The notes: generated from the sequence alone by a model not told the origin. A stretch of 58,398 bases of DNA from Levilactobacillus parabrevis ATCC 53295 (GCF_001434055.1 NZ_AZCZ01000016.1:1-58398); one strand, 5' to 3'; positions 42,184 to 50,927 are shown, counted from the first letter of the stretch. Program-made: numbers and translations.

Positions 42184-43149
42184 TCATTGCAACAAATTCA
42201 GAGTCACGAGTTGATACGCCAGTTTTTCATGATCGACCTGAGTCTTGGATTTCTTGCCGGTCGTGGTCATCATCGTCGTGGTCGTCTGTCCCGTCACACG
42301 CTGGACTTTGGTCACAATCAACTTAGTATTGGGGTTAAGTAGGTATTCCTTCTCCCCTCGAACCGTAGAGATCGAATCCAGATAGGCCCCGTGATAGCCC
42401 TTGGGAAAGTTGATTTTGAGCAAAACTTGCGAGGTGAATTCCGTAGCGACCGCATGACTGGTACTGGTCGAGGCGAACCCGGGATCTGAATAGATGGCGC
42501 CTGGCTTGAGAGTCTTCTGATGCAACGCGAGCCGCGCAACCTTATTCGACGTCCCCCGGTAAACCGTCATGGGATGGGTCAGCTTGAACGTCTTGAGACT
42601 CGCCCGCAGATCCTTGACCCGTTGCCGTGTCTTGGCCGTAGTTGCTCGCTTGGGATAACGTAGGGCGTTATTTAACTTATCGGAGCCATTGCCGGTGTAG
42701 TTACCAATGACCTTGATCTGCCGCTTGCTGAGCTTACCAGCCCACGCTTTTGAGCGCTTAACCAGCTCACGATAGTCATGCTTGGTAAGCTTAATGGCCC
42801 GGTTGCCGTAAGTGTAGTTGCTAGTCTGGGCAATCAGAAGCGTCTGAGTTCTTCCGGGAACAGTCACGACAGTACCTGCCGCTGTCCGCTGCACGACCTT
42901 GAGTGCCGTATTCTTGGGAATCATCACGCTGACTGGTGTCGACTGGTCGGTGGGCTGTGTCAGCGCCGTCACTGTGCGGTTCGTGACCACCTGCTGCGTC
43001 CCGGCCGAGGTATTGGTCGCCGACTCACTGTCAATGTAAATCAGCTCAGGTGATTTGGCCTTAGCGTTCGCTGGCAGTGCCCCCATCGTAGCCCCACCTA
43101 ACGTGAGCCCCACAGCTGCCAACCCTATCAAACGGGTAACTTTATTCAT
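42184..43149 (-). CDS. Secreted ADP-ribosyltransferase-like exoenzyme
   Basis: A 321-residue exported protein: signal peptide ending near ANA-K (residue 30), a beta-rich N-terminal region (40-110), then an ADP-ribosyltransferase-exotoxin-like domain (about 120-285). The R-S-E core is present in order: Arg198 in MTVYRGT, the STS motif at 228-230 in GFASTSTS and the ExE motif E266-K-E268 in VRGEKEYLL. ExE enzymes of this type usually modify arginine. The start at 43149 follows AGAGGAGG. No immunity or secretion partner is adjacent. Activity is predicted only. Confidence 0.78.
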   Translation of the reverse strand: MNKVTRLIGLAAVGLTLGGATMGALPANAKAKSPELIYIDSESATNTSAGTQQVVTNRTVTALTQPTDQSTPVSVMIPKNTALKVVQRTAAGTVVTVPGRTQTLLIAQTSNYTYGNRAIKLTKHDYRELVKRSKAWAGKLSKRQIKVIGNYTGNGSDKLNNALRYPKRATTAKTRQRVKDLRASLKTFKLTHPMTVYRGTSNKVARLALHQKTLKPGAIYSDPGFASTSTSHAVATEFTSQVLLKINFPKGYHGAYLDSISTVRGEKEYLLNPNTKLIVTKVQRVTGQTTTTMMTTTGKKSKTQVDHEKLAYQLVTLNLLQ

Positions 43150-43312
43150 GAAATTTCCTCCTCTGGAGCCGAACATCACCGGATTTCCCCGTCGGCAATG
43201 TATCATCCTCCGCACATGAGTATAGCACGATTAAACGCTCCTTAAACCGTTCAGGGGCAAATTTAATTTTCATCCTAACCGTTGGCTAAATACCGCATTC
43301 GGTGCTACCACC

Positions 43313-43345
43313 AAAAAGGGAGCGGCCGTTTTTTCAGCCCCTCCC
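43313..43345 (-). terminator. Terminator of the GATase gene
   Basis: Stem GGGAGGGGCT / GGCCGCTCCC with T5 on the minus strand. Confidence 0.75.
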
Positions 43346-43351
43346 GATCAC

Positions 43352-44020
43352 TTAACTTCTTGTAATATAATCCAAGATCTGAAACATGGCCGCCCGATTC
43401 TCATCAGGCACCGGCGTTGTTTCAATAGACTGGGCCGTCTGATGCAACACGGAATCCGCCACGTAATCGCCATCGTTGACCACCATCGCGTGGACGTTAT
43501 CCTCCGTGACCTCCAAGTGAAACTGGAGGCCGACCACATTGTCGTTAACCACTAAGCCTTGATTTCGAATCTGCTCGCTGGCAAACAGTCGCGTTGCACC
43601 ATCCGGTAACGCAAACATATCCTGATGCCAGTGAAGGACCTTCAGCTGCGCCGGCAATCCCGGAATCACATCGGCCTGACGCGTAACCGGCGCCCAGCCG
43701 ACCTCTTTGACCGGTGCCGGGCTGACCGTTGCGCCTAGGAGCTTGGCAATCTGTTGGGCCCCGAAGCACGCACCGAAGATCGGCTTGTGGGCCGCCATCA
43801 CTTCACGCATCAAGTAGCGCTCGGCCGCAATCCATGGCGCATCATCGTTAGGACTGATCGGACCACCCAAGACCACCAGTAGATCCGTCTCCGCCGCTGA
43901 TGGCAACTTGCCGTGTTGTGCCGGATGGTAAACGTAGACCTGATGGCCGCGAGCGTGGGCCCAGATGCGAATGGCTCCCGGCCCCTCCTCTGGTGTATGT
44001 TGCAAAATATTCACGCGCAT
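43352..44020 (-). CDS. Class I glutamine amidotransferase-like protein
   Basis: A 222-residue GMP-synthase-like GATase domain without a synthetase partner. Nucleophile Cys85 lies in FGACFGAQQ and the catalytic His in GLQFHLEVTE near 167. Stand-alone members hydrolyse gamma-glutamyl bonds or act in small-molecule catabolism. ATG at 44020 chosen for GGGGAGG; the longer frame has no ribosome site. Function unresolved. Confidence 0.85.
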   Translation of the reverse strand: MRVNILQHTPEEGPGAIRIWAHARGHQVYVYHPAQHGKLPSAAETDLLVVLGGPISPNDDAPWIAAERYLMREVMAAHKPIFGACFGAQQIAKLLGATVSPAPVKEVGWAPVTRQADVIPGLPAQLKVLHWHQDMFALPDGATRLFASEQIRNQGLVVNDNVVGLQFHLEVTEDNVHAMVVNDGDYVADSVLHQTAQSIETTPVPDENRAAMFQILDYITRS

Positions 44021-44138
44021 GTGAAGACCTCCCCGATTCATTTTAGGTTGATTATAGCAGGTTACGTTGGTCATAGTGCCATCAGGCTATCGGTTAACTG
44101 AGTTAGCTTGTAAAAGCTTCTCCTCGCAACCTGGTGGC

Positions 44139-44173
44139 AAAAGGAACTACCACCAGTCCTGATGGTAGTTCCT
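44139..44173. terminator. Terminator after the secreted 180-aa protein gene
   Basis: Stem AGGAACTACCA / TGGTAGTTCCT followed by TTTT on the minus strand. Confidence 0.8.
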
Positions 44174-44187
44174 CGAAAATATCGTAT

Positions 44188-44730
44188 TTATGCGTAGTAT
44201 ACTTCACTGTGGAAGCGGTGATTCTTCATCTGCTTAGCAACTTGCTTCGAGGCATAGTAGTGTTGAGTGACCCAGACGCCAGCACCACCAGCTTCACTGA
44301 GAACCGCCAGTTTTTGCCCGTGATACCGTTTGTTGGCTACCTTATAGTAGGTGCCATCCCCAGCAGACTGGTTCCAGCCGCGAAGATCGGTCCAGTTAGC
44401 CCGCCGAACGGTCATTTTCCAGCCCACGACCCAGTTGGCGTGACGTGCCAGTTTATTTGGATCAGCGTTAAGTTTGCGTTGGTGAAGCGTTGAAGTGCTG
44501 GCATAGCGGCTCCCATTCTGGTAGCCCACCGTCCGCCACTTGGTCGCTGTGAACTTTACTCTATCGTACTTGCCGTGACCATCATAATGGTACCAGGCCC
44601 CTTGCAACTTCTTCGGCAAAGCTTTCACCGTCTTTCGGGTGCTGGCTTGTGCCGTAGTTGGTGCCACAATCTGCATTCCACCAAGCGTTAGGCCACCCAG
44701 TAATGCCATGAATAAAATTTGCTTTTTCAT
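44188..44730 (-). CDS. Secreted hypothetical protein, 180 aa
   Basis: Signal peptide ending near AQA-S (residue 29), then a basic, Trp- and Tyr-rich body (ALPKKLQGAWYHYDGHGKYDRVKFT). Such short basic exported proteins of unknown function are common in lactobacilli; the LQGAWYHY start hints at a lipocalin-like or wall-binding beta domain, but that is a guess. Own terminator. Confidence 0.7.
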   Translation of the reverse strand: MKKQILFMALLGGLTLGGMQIVAPTTAQASTRKTVKALPKKLQGAWYHYDGHGKYDRVKFTATKWRTVGYQNGSRYASTSTLHQRKLNADPNKLARHANWVVGWKMTVRRANWTDLRGWNQSAGDGTYYKVANKRYHGQKLAVLSEAGGAGVWVTQHYYASKQVAKQMKNHRFHSEVYYA

Positions 44731-44873
44731 CAGTCAAGATCCTCCCCAGGATTATGTCGTGTGATTGATACAGCCATAGTATACACCAGCTAGACACGCA
44801 ATTGCGGTATAAAAAAATAAATAACGGTCCCCATGAATTGGTGCGCCATGGACCTATCTTTGAGTCGGCTTTC

Positions 44874-44900
44874 TACTTACTACTAATGTAATTTCGGCTG
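44874..44900. repeat. Copy A of a short dispersed repeat
   Basis: CTACTTACTACTAATGTAATTT resembles CTACTTACGACTAATGTCATTT at 48637-48658, with weaker similarity over about 50 further bases. The copies flank the lpd region. Confidence 0.4.
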
Positions 44901-44944
44901 ATTTAGTCGCATTGTTCTGCTAAAGTTTACAAATTCTTTAGAAC

Positions 44945-44976
44945 CAAAAGGCCAGCCCCATTTCCAGTGGCTGACC
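44945..44976 (-). terminator. Terminator of the lpd operon
   Basis: Stem GGTCAGCC / GGCTGGCC followed by TTTT on the minus strand. Confidence 0.75.
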
Positions 44977-44996
44977 TGACTTGATCCTGAACTATT

Positions 44997-45407
44997 CTAC
45001 TGAGGTTGTTCGCTATCGCTATAATATTGCGGCATTGGCGCAGCCAGTGGGTGTTGTGCCAACCAAGCCACGATTTGGCGGCCTAACTCCTCGCCCATTG
45101 GTGCCGACGCCGCAATCTGGGCCTTCGTAATCTGATTGACGTGAATTCCAGCCGTCACCGTACAGCTGCCTGGAAGTACTGGCTGAACCACCTTGGCGAC
45201 CCGTTCACCCACAAAGTTGTCCTTGTGGAACCGACCGTCATGACTGGGATACTTGATGGTCTGCATCGCCGTATCTCGCGTCAGTGTCGTCACGTCCCCA
45301 ATATGGGGATTGCTGCCACCGGTGACGACAATCAGCAAGTCCTCGCCAATCACCGTCACATCGGCGTCAATCGTGTAATTTTCCTGGGTCACACTAAACT
45401 TAGGCAT
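44997..45407 (-). CDS. lpdD: Gallate decarboxylase subunit D-like protein
   Basis: A 136-residue small protein matching LpdD of the gallate/protocatechuate decarboxylase systems (GGSNPHIGDVTTL, KYPSHDGRFHKDN). Its precise role is unclear in the family; it accompanies the UbiD-type subunit. ATG at 45407 begins one base after the lpdB stop and follows GGAGGGGG. Last gene of lpdC-lpdB-lpdD. Confidence 0.85.
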   Translation of the reverse strand: MPKFSVTQENYTIDADVTVIGEDLLIVVTGGSNPHIGDVTTLTRDTAMQTIKYPSHDGRFHKDNFVGERVAKVVQPVLPGSCTVTAGIHVNQITKAQIAASAPMGEELGRQIVAWLAQHPLAAPMPQYYSDSEQPQ

Positions 45408-45408
45408 G

Positions 45409-45972
45409 CTAATCCCCCTCCCAACGTTTGGCAGCAGGCTCATGAATCCCGAACGCATCCAATACCTTCATCGTTTGGTGATCGACCAGATCCTGAATCG
45501 TCTGGGGATGATTGTAGAAGGCTGGAATCGGGGGAATGATCTGCGCACCGAGCTTGGCCAATTTGGTTAAATTCTCCAGATGAATCACGCTGAGCGGCGT
45601 TTCTCGTGGTACGATCACCAGCTTACGTTGTTCCTTAATTGTGACATCGGCCGCCCGGGCAACCAAGTTCTCACCGAACCCGTAGGCAATGCTGGCCACC
45701 GTCTTCATGCTGGCGGGCACGATGACCATACCATCATTCAGAAATGAGCCACTGGCAATCGCGGCACCCTGGTCGCGGTCACTGTAAACCACGTCGGCCA
45801 ATGCCTTAATCTGATCTAGCGTATAGTCCGTTTCCAGGGCCAGGTTTTTCTTGGCCCAGGCACTCATAACCAGGTGTGTCTCCACATCGGGCAGAGCTCG
45901 TAATTTTTTAAGCAGGTCGACCGCGTAAATCGTTCCGGAAGCCCCGGTGACACCAATCACAATCTTCTTCAT
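45409..45972 (-). CDS. lpdB: UbiX-type flavin prenyltransferase
   Basis: A 187-residue flavin prenyltransferase that makes prenylated FMN for the UbiD-type decarboxylase. Family motifs are GVTGASGTIYAV at residues 7-18, SMKTVASIAYG near 88 and PRETPLSVIHLENL near 122. Located 14 bases after lpdC. In L. plantarum lpdB lies apart from lpdC; here the three genes are together. Confidence 0.93.
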   Translation of the reverse strand: MKKIVIGVTGASGTIYAVDLLKKLRALPDVETHLVMSAWAKKNLALETDYTLDQIKALADVVYSDRDQGAAIASGSFLNDGMVIVPASMKTVASIAYGFGENLVARAADVTIKEQRKLVIVPRETPLSVIHLENLTKLAKLGAQIIPPIPAFYNHPQTIQDLVDHQTMKVLDAFGIHEPAAKRWEGD

Positions 45973-45986
45973 TCCCCACCAGTCCT

Positions 45987-47453
45987 TTACTTCAAATACT
46001 TTTGCCAGTCCGTTACCTTCATGAACTGGGCCCGCACAAACTGATCCTTCATATCAAATGGTACCGTTCCGTCGATCACCAGCTTGGAAGACATCCCCTG
46101 CGTTCGAATCGACTTGGGATCGTATTCCGGGCGTTCGGACGGATCCAACGGATGATTCCGCATGCCCGGCAGGACCATTAGATCTTGGTCGGCCTGGAAC
46201 CGCGTGTTAACGGTCCACATTACGTCGTTCATATCGAAAATATCCACGTCTTCATCAACCAGAATGACCGTCTTTAATTCCTTAAACGCCGAGAATGCCA
46301 GTAGAGCCGCCTGCCGCTGAATCCCCTCATCAGCCTCGTCCTCCTTGTGAATCTGCATGATGGTCATCAACTTGCCCCCACCTGCTGGCGGATTGTAGAC
46401 GTTGCGGACCTTGCCGGGAATGGCTCGATTGGTCAGCTCTAAAATGCTGGCTTCGGTCGGGATGCCAGCCATGCTGACGTGTTCTTCGGAAGGACCGATG
46501 ACACTCTGCATAATGGGATTCTCGCGGTGCGTCACGGCGGTTACCTTGATCACCTGTAGCGCTGGATTAGCATCGCCATCGTAACCGGGGAATTCAGGCA
46601 TGGCCTTCCCGGTATGGGTGTTGATGTCTTCTTGAATGCGTTCGTTAGGCATGATGACCCCTTCCAACGTAAATTCGGAACGCGCGATGGCATTTTCATC
46701 GACGGTCAGCGCTGGCGTTAAACCCACCGCTTCCTGCCGAATTGCACCGGCGACACCCAACTCATTGTACCCGAGCGGCGTGGTTGGTGGTTCAAAGGTG
46801 CAGCCAATGGTAATGGCGGGATCTAGGCCAATGTTAATGGTCACGGGCATCGGTTCATTAGCCGCCTCATACTCCTTGGCAAACGCCCCAATGTGCCGGC
46901 CACCAGGCATAATGTAAATGCCCAATTTATCTTTATCTTCCAATACCATTCGGTGAATTGTAACGTCACTCATTGTTTTGGCCTTGTTAGACCCCAGCAC
47001 AACCCCCACGGTAATATACGGGCCGGCATCTTGCGGTGTATTGGTCGGTGCTGCCACGAGCTTACGAATGTCGAAGTCGGGATCGGTCGCTTTGTGGACG
47101 ACCTCATGAGCAGGCGCATCATCAACCATCACCGGTGGAACGGGGTTTTCAACGGCATCGTTAAGAAATTGCCCCAGCGTATGATAATCGTGATGAAACA
47201 TCAGCCCCACCCGCTTACGACTGGCCATTAGTCCCGTCAAGACTTTGGTTCCGGGGAAGCCCGTTACGTGATTAAACATCATCGCAGGGCCTTCTTGTGT
47301 CGGTCGTTCGACGGTTCCACCGGCTCCGATGTAGCGGTAAACGCCAGAGAGTTCGGCGTTGGGATCGACGGCCACATCGGTCGCGTGATACTGCCCGGGC
47401 TGCGTCTTCAATTCCGCTAACACTTTACGTAGATCATACGGTTCATTTGCCAT
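45987..47453 (-). CDS. lpdC: Gallate decarboxylase, UbiD family catalytic subunit
   Basis: A 488-residue prenyl-FMN-dependent decarboxylase that converts gallate to pyrogallol and protocatechuate to catechol. It agrees closely with what I remember of L. plantarum LpdC (GVYRYIGAGGTVERPTQEG, PTNTPQDAGPYITVGVV, IGPSEEHVSMAGIPTEA), length included. Start follows AGGAGG. First gene of the operon and divergent from the LysR gene, which probably controls it. Confidence 0.95.
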   Translation of the reverse strand: MANEPYDLRKVLAELKTQPGQYHATDVAVDPNAELSGVYRYIGAGGTVERPTQEGPAMMFNHVTGFPGTKVLTGLMASRKRVGLMFHHDYHTLGQFLNDAVENPVPPVMVDDAPAHEVVHKATDPDFDIRKLVAAPTNTPQDAGPYITVGVVLGSNKAKTMSDVTIHRMVLEDKDKLGIYIMPGGRHIGAFAKEYEAANEPMPVTINIGLDPAITIGCTFEPPTTPLGYNELGVAGAIRQEAVGLTPALTVDENAIARSEFTLEGVIMPNERIQEDINTHTGKAMPEFPGYDGDANPALQVIKVTAVTHRENPIMQSVIGPSEEHVSMAGIPTEASILELTNRAIPGKVRNVYNPPAGGGKLMTIMQIHKEDEADEGIQRQAALLAFSAFKELKTVILVDEDVDIFDMNDVMWTVNTRFQADQDLMVLPGMRNHPLDPSERPEYDPKSIRTQGMSSKLVIDGTVPFDMKDQFVRAQFMKVTDWQKYLK

Positions 47454-47750
47454 TAAATTACCTCCTGCGGATCATTCGTTAAGCATTGAAAGTTGTCATC
47501 TTCGGCTAAGGTAGCTTTCCACCATAAGGTTAACGACATATCCAAAACGTATCTGCAACAAGCTGCCAGACTATCTTGCGACTGAAATCTCAATGATGAT
47601 AACCGTTTAACTACTTGCAACTTTCAATCACTTTATGTATCAACCTTAATCTCCAAAAACCTTGCAAACAAATCCGGTTTCGACTAACGTTATGCTTGAT
47701 AGGAATAACAGAGTTTTCATTTAACCACTTGCCAGAAAGGACGGTCTCAC
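47454..47750. promoter_or_regulatory. Divergent control region lpdC / lysR
   Basis: About 300 bases. ATTGAAAGTTG (47495-47505) and its exact inverse CAACTTTCAAT (47618-47628) form a widely spaced inverted pair. CTTGCAA occurs at 47614 and 47661 and again upstream of tannase. No strong -35/-10 pair was found, consistent with activator-dependent promoters. The inverted motifs are candidate LysR sites. Confidence 0.5.
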
Positions 47751-48629
47751 ATGACGCTAGACGATTTCTACAGTTTTATCGTGCTCTACCAGATTCGCAA
47801 CATTTCCGATGCTGCTGTCGAGCTTAATATTACGCAATCGGCGCTATCCAAACGCCTACGCAACATGCAAGATGAACTGAAAACCAGCCTGATTTCGACA
47901 CGGAACAAACGTCAACTAACCATCACGGAGAGTGGCGAGGTTTTCTTCCGTTATGCCCAGACCATCACCTCCCAATATCAGTTGATGCAGACTGAACTTC
48001 AAGACTATAAAACACTGCAACGGGGCACCCTCCACATCGGAAGTGTTCCCGTCATGTCGCAGTACGGCTTAACCCGCAAGATGAGTCAGTTCATGCACGA
48101 TTTTCCTCAGATCAACATTCGTTTGGAAGAGCTTGAAGGGGCCGACCTACTCAAACAACTACAGAATCAGGCGCTTGATCTTGGCATTCTCCGTGATGTC
48201 CAAAGTCAGCAACTTAGCAAATCCCAATTTGAAGCGGTTAATCTGGACACGGACGAGTTACGAGTCGTACTAGCTGCCGACCATCCCCTGGCTCAGCAAG
48301 CGGCAGTCAGCATGACCGACCTACACGGTGTAGAAGTTGTCTCGCTCAGTACCGGTTCCGGCGTTTATGAAAAAATGGGCGCCCTCTACCAAACGGCCGG
48401 CTTCACGCCTAATATTCGATTTACCACACCGCACATTGAAACCTTGCTGGGCATGATTGCCCATACCCAACGCGTCACATTTTTATTCGCCAAGGCCGCC
48501 CAGCCCTTCCTCACCCCAGACTACGTGACCCGACCGTTCAGCCAGCCCTTAATCAGTCACCTGCAACTCGTCTATCCTCGTGGCACTCTCAGTCAGGCGG
48601 CTCGCCGCTTTATGCGTTATCTTGAATAG
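47751..48629 (+). CDS. LysR-family regulator of the lpd genes
   Basis: A 292-residue LTTR. The N-terminal winged helix (FYSFIVLYQIRNISDAAVELNITQSALSKRLRNMQ) occupies residues 4-38, followed by the two-lobe effector domain (SVPVMSQYGL, GSGVYEKMG). Divergent position from lpdC and the family role in L. plantarum (TanR) suggest that it activates gallate decarboxylation genes in response to gallate or tannin. Assigned by context. Confidence 0.88.
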   Translation: MTLDDFYSFIVLYQIRNISDAAVELNITQSALSKRLRNMQDELKTSLISTRNKRQLTITESGEVFFRYAQTITSQYQLMQTELQDYKTLQRGTLHIGSVPVMSQYGLTRKMSQFMHDFPQINIRLEELEGADLLKQLQNQALDLGILRDVQSQQLSKSQFEAVNLDTDELRVVLAADHPLAQQAAVSMTDLHGVEVVSLSTGSGVYEKMGALYQTAGFTPNIRFTTPHIETLLGMIAHTQRVTFLFAKAAQPFLTPDYVTRPFSQPLISHLQLVYPRGTLSQAARRFMRYLE

Positions 48630-48636
48630 AGCCTCT

Positions 48637-48658
48637 ACTTACGACTAATGTCATTTTT
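48637..48658. repeat. Copy B of a short dispersed repeat
   Basis: CTACTTACGACTAATGTCATTT, see copy A near 44874. Lies just after the lysR stop and before the DUF1697 gene. Confidence 0.4.
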
Positions 48659-48705
48659 AGCGAATTTGTTGCATGGTTTTCAACTTCTTAGGAGGAACTT
48701 AATCA

Positions 48706-49248
48706 ATGGACTATTTGCTCATTCTGCGGGGCATCAATGGCGGAAGCTATCACCCGGTTAAAATGGCCACATTGCGGGCCCTGTTGACCGCAGCCGGCTT
48801 CGTGCACGTCACCTCATACGCTAATAGTGGTAATCTCTGCTTTACCAGTAATCAGTCCCAACCGGCCTGTGAGCAACGCATTGCCGCCGTCCTCAGCAAC
48901 AACTTTGCCTTTCCTATTAATTTTGGTGTCTTCGCCAAATCGGCCTTCCTGGCTGAGCTTCAACAAGCCCCTACCTGGTGGGACGGCCAGGGTAATCGCC
49001 AGCACATGTGTCTGTTCAAACTTCAAGATTACGGCGAGCACGATACCTGGCTTCACGACCACCTGGCTCCCATTGATCAAGTGGCGATGACACCCCACCT
49101 TATCTTCTGGACGGTCGCGGCGACCGGTAATTTCCAGCATTCATGGTACGGTCAGGTCTGGGGAACCGCCTTCTACCGCCAGACCAGTACCCGCAGTTAT
49201 CGTACAACCCATAAGCTTTGGCAGCTTCTACAAGAACGCACAACATGA
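48706..49248 (+). CDS. DUF1697 family protein (tandem copy 1)
   Basis: A 180-residue cytoplasmic protein of DUF1697. The family start LLILRGINGGSYHPVKMATLRALL and SYANSGNLCFTS are present, and the basic C-terminus (TSTRSYRTTHKLWQLL) is typical. No function is known. Start follows TAGGAGG. A closely similar gene follows. Confidence 0.88.
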   Translation: MDYLLILRGINGGSYHPVKMATLRALLTAAGFVHVTSYANSGNLCFTSNQSQPACEQRIAAVLSNNFAFPINFGVFAKSAFLAELQQAPTWWDGQGNRQHMCLFKLQDYGEHDTWLHDHLAPIDQVAMTPHLIFWTVAATGNFQHSWYGQVWGTAFYRQTSTRSYRTTHKLWQLLQERTT

Positions 49249-49331
49249 TATAATTGAGAAGACGCTTACATTAATGAATCGAACAATGGTGATGGGCCTC
49301 AGTATTTCACAACTGGAAAGGAATTGTTGGC

Positions 49332-49880
49332 ATGAACTATCTCTTACTTCTACGCGGGATCAACGTTGGTGGCAACCACAGAGTCCCCATGGCCACGCTA
49401 CGCGACCTCCTGACGACTGCTGGCTTTACGGCGGTGCGTTCCTACATTAATAGCGGTAATCTGTTTTTCACCAGTGACCAGTCCGCTGCGGATTGTAACC
49501 GTCTGGTGGCTCAGATACTGACCCGCAATTTTGAGTTTCCCATCGACTTTCGCCTGTTAACGCAACCGGAGTTTCTTGCCGACCTCGCCCAGGCACCGGC
49601 TTGGTGGGGCGCCGATGAGACCTTACGCCACAACGCCCTGTTCAAATTGAACACCTATGACCAGGCGCATGACAGCTGGCTCACCGACCACATCACCACT
49701 GATTACGACCGGGTGTTGATCACGCCCAACGTTATCTTCTGGACCTCGACACTGCGGGCCCATTTCAGCCGCTCGTTCTACTCAAAGATCATGGGCACGC
49801 CATTCTACAAGCAGACCAGCGCCCGCAACTACAATACAACCAACAAACTTAAACAAATTTTGGAGGAAACCAATGATTAG
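49332..49880 (+). CDS. DUF1697 family protein (tandem copy 2)
   Basis: A 182-residue paralog of the preceding gene, same motifs (LLLLRGINVGGNHRVPMATL, SYINSGNLFFTS, NYNTTNKLKQIL). Family function unknown. Its stop overlaps the start of the Def-like gene by 8 bases, so it belongs to the unit DUF1697-def-like-acetyltransferase. Confidence 0.88.
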   Translation: MNYLLLLRGINVGGNHRVPMATLRDLLTTAGFTAVRSYINSGNLFFTSDQSAADCNRLVAQILTRNFEFPIDFRLLTQPEFLADLAQAPAWWGADETLRHNALFKLNTYDQAHDSWLTDHITTDYDRVLITPNVIFWTSTLRAHFSRSFYSKIMGTPFYKQTSARNYNTTNKLKQILEETND

Positions 49881-50283
49881 AAACGTTGTTCACGACCCTA
49901 CGCAGCTCAGTACCAAGGCGCAACCGGCCACTAAGCTCGACGCAGCCGTCGTCACGGACCTACTCGATACCTTAAAGGCTAATAGCGAGAATTGCGTCGG
50001 TATGGCCGCCAACATGATTGGCATTAACAAGCGGATCATCGTGGTCGACATGGGCGTGTTGCCCGTAGCTATGATCAATCCCCAGATCACGAAAAAAGCC
50101 GGTCCCTTTCAGACCAGCGAGGGCTGCCTGTCACTGACCGGCGAACGCCCAACGACGCGCTACCAAACGATTGACGTGGACTTTTTAAATCAGAATTTCC
50201 AGCGTCAGCATCAGACCTTCACCGGCTTCGTGGCCCAAATCATTCAACACGAAGTCGACCACTGTGAAGGCATTGTGATTTAA
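49873..50283 (+). CDS. Peptide deformylase-like protein, divergent
   Basis: A 136-residue polypeptide deformylase fold. Motif 2 SEGCLSL (metal Cys) and motif 3 QHEVDHCEG (HExxH) are kept, so metal binding is likely. Motif 1, normally GxGxAAxQ, reads VGMAANMIG and lacks the catalytic glutamine. Such Def paralogs of reduced or altered activity accompany a canonical Def elsewhere. Starts inside the end of the DUF1697 gene after GGAGG. Confidence 0.82.
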   Translation: MIRNVVHDPTQLSTKAQPATKLDAAVVTDLLDTLKANSENCVGMAANMIGINKRIIVVDMGVLPVAMINPQITKKAGPFQTSEGCLSLTGERPTTRYQTIDVDFLNQNFQRQHQTFTGFVAQIIQHEVDHCEGIVI

Positions 50284-50304
50284 CTACTAAGGAGATCTTT
50301 TGAC

Positions 50305-50922
50305 ATGACCGAAGAAGAAAAAATGTTAGCGGGTAAACTCTACGACCCATCTGACCCCAAGCTTCAGGAACGGCTCCACTACGCACATCGGCTATCTCAG
50401 GAATACAACATGACCTTTGACGACGAGAGCGAAAAGCGTGAGGAGATCCTCAAAAAACTGATTCCTAATCACGGTGAGGGCACCTACCTGCAAGAACCGA
50501 TTTTCTTTGACTACGGGAGTTATACCCACTTGGGCAAACACTTCTACGCCAACGCCAACTTTACCGTGCTGGACTGTGGCGATGTGACGATTGGCGACAG
50601 CGTCTGGTTTGGCCCCAACGTCACACTGGTAACTCCCATGCATCCCCTGCGCTACCAGGAACGAAACCTCCAACCCCACGCAGACGGCTCGCTGTTCGAT
50701 ATCGAATACGACAAGCCCATCAAAATTGGTGACAACTGCTGGTTCGGCAGTAACGTGACGGTTATCGGTGGCGTTACCATCGGGAATGGTTGCGTCATCG
50801 GCGCCGGCTCGGTCGTCACCCGTGACATCCCCGACAACTCGCTGGCTGTCGGTAATCCATGCCGCGTTGTTCGTGAGATTACCGAGGAAGATTCGATCAA
50901 ATACAAGTCTGAAATTCACTAA
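50305..50922 (+). CDS. Maltose/galactoside O-acetyltransferase-like (hexapeptide repeat)
   Basis: A 205-residue acetyl-CoA-dependent sugar acetyltransferase of the LacA/Maa type. N-terminal KMLAGKLYDPSDPKLQERL and left-handed beta-helix repeats (VTIGDSVWFGPNVTLVTPMHP, IKIGDNCWFGSNVTVIGGVTIGNG) are diagnostic, with catalytic His in TPMHPL. Last gene of the DUF1697-def-like unit. Natural acceptor unknown. Confidence 0.93.
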   Translation: MTEEEKMLAGKLYDPSDPKLQERLHYAHRLSQEYNMTFDDESEKREEILKKLIPNHGEGTYLQEPIFFDYGSYTHLGKHFYANANFTVLDCGDVTIGDSVWFGPNVTLVTPMHPLRYQERNLQPHADGSLFDIEYDKPIKIGDNCWFGSNVTVIGGVTIGNGCVIGAGSVVTRDIPDNSLAVGNPCRVVREITEEDSIKYKSEIH

Positions 50923-50927
50923 AAACT

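Noticed and set aside
45141-45539. 132-codon frame antisense to lpdD/lpdB
   Set aside because: The opposite strand holds well-recognised lpd genes with good ribosome sites.
50392-50919. 175-codon frame antisense to the acetyltransferase gene
   Set aside because: The sense strand encodes a clear hexapeptide-repeat enzyme; the antisense frame has no ribosome site or known motif.
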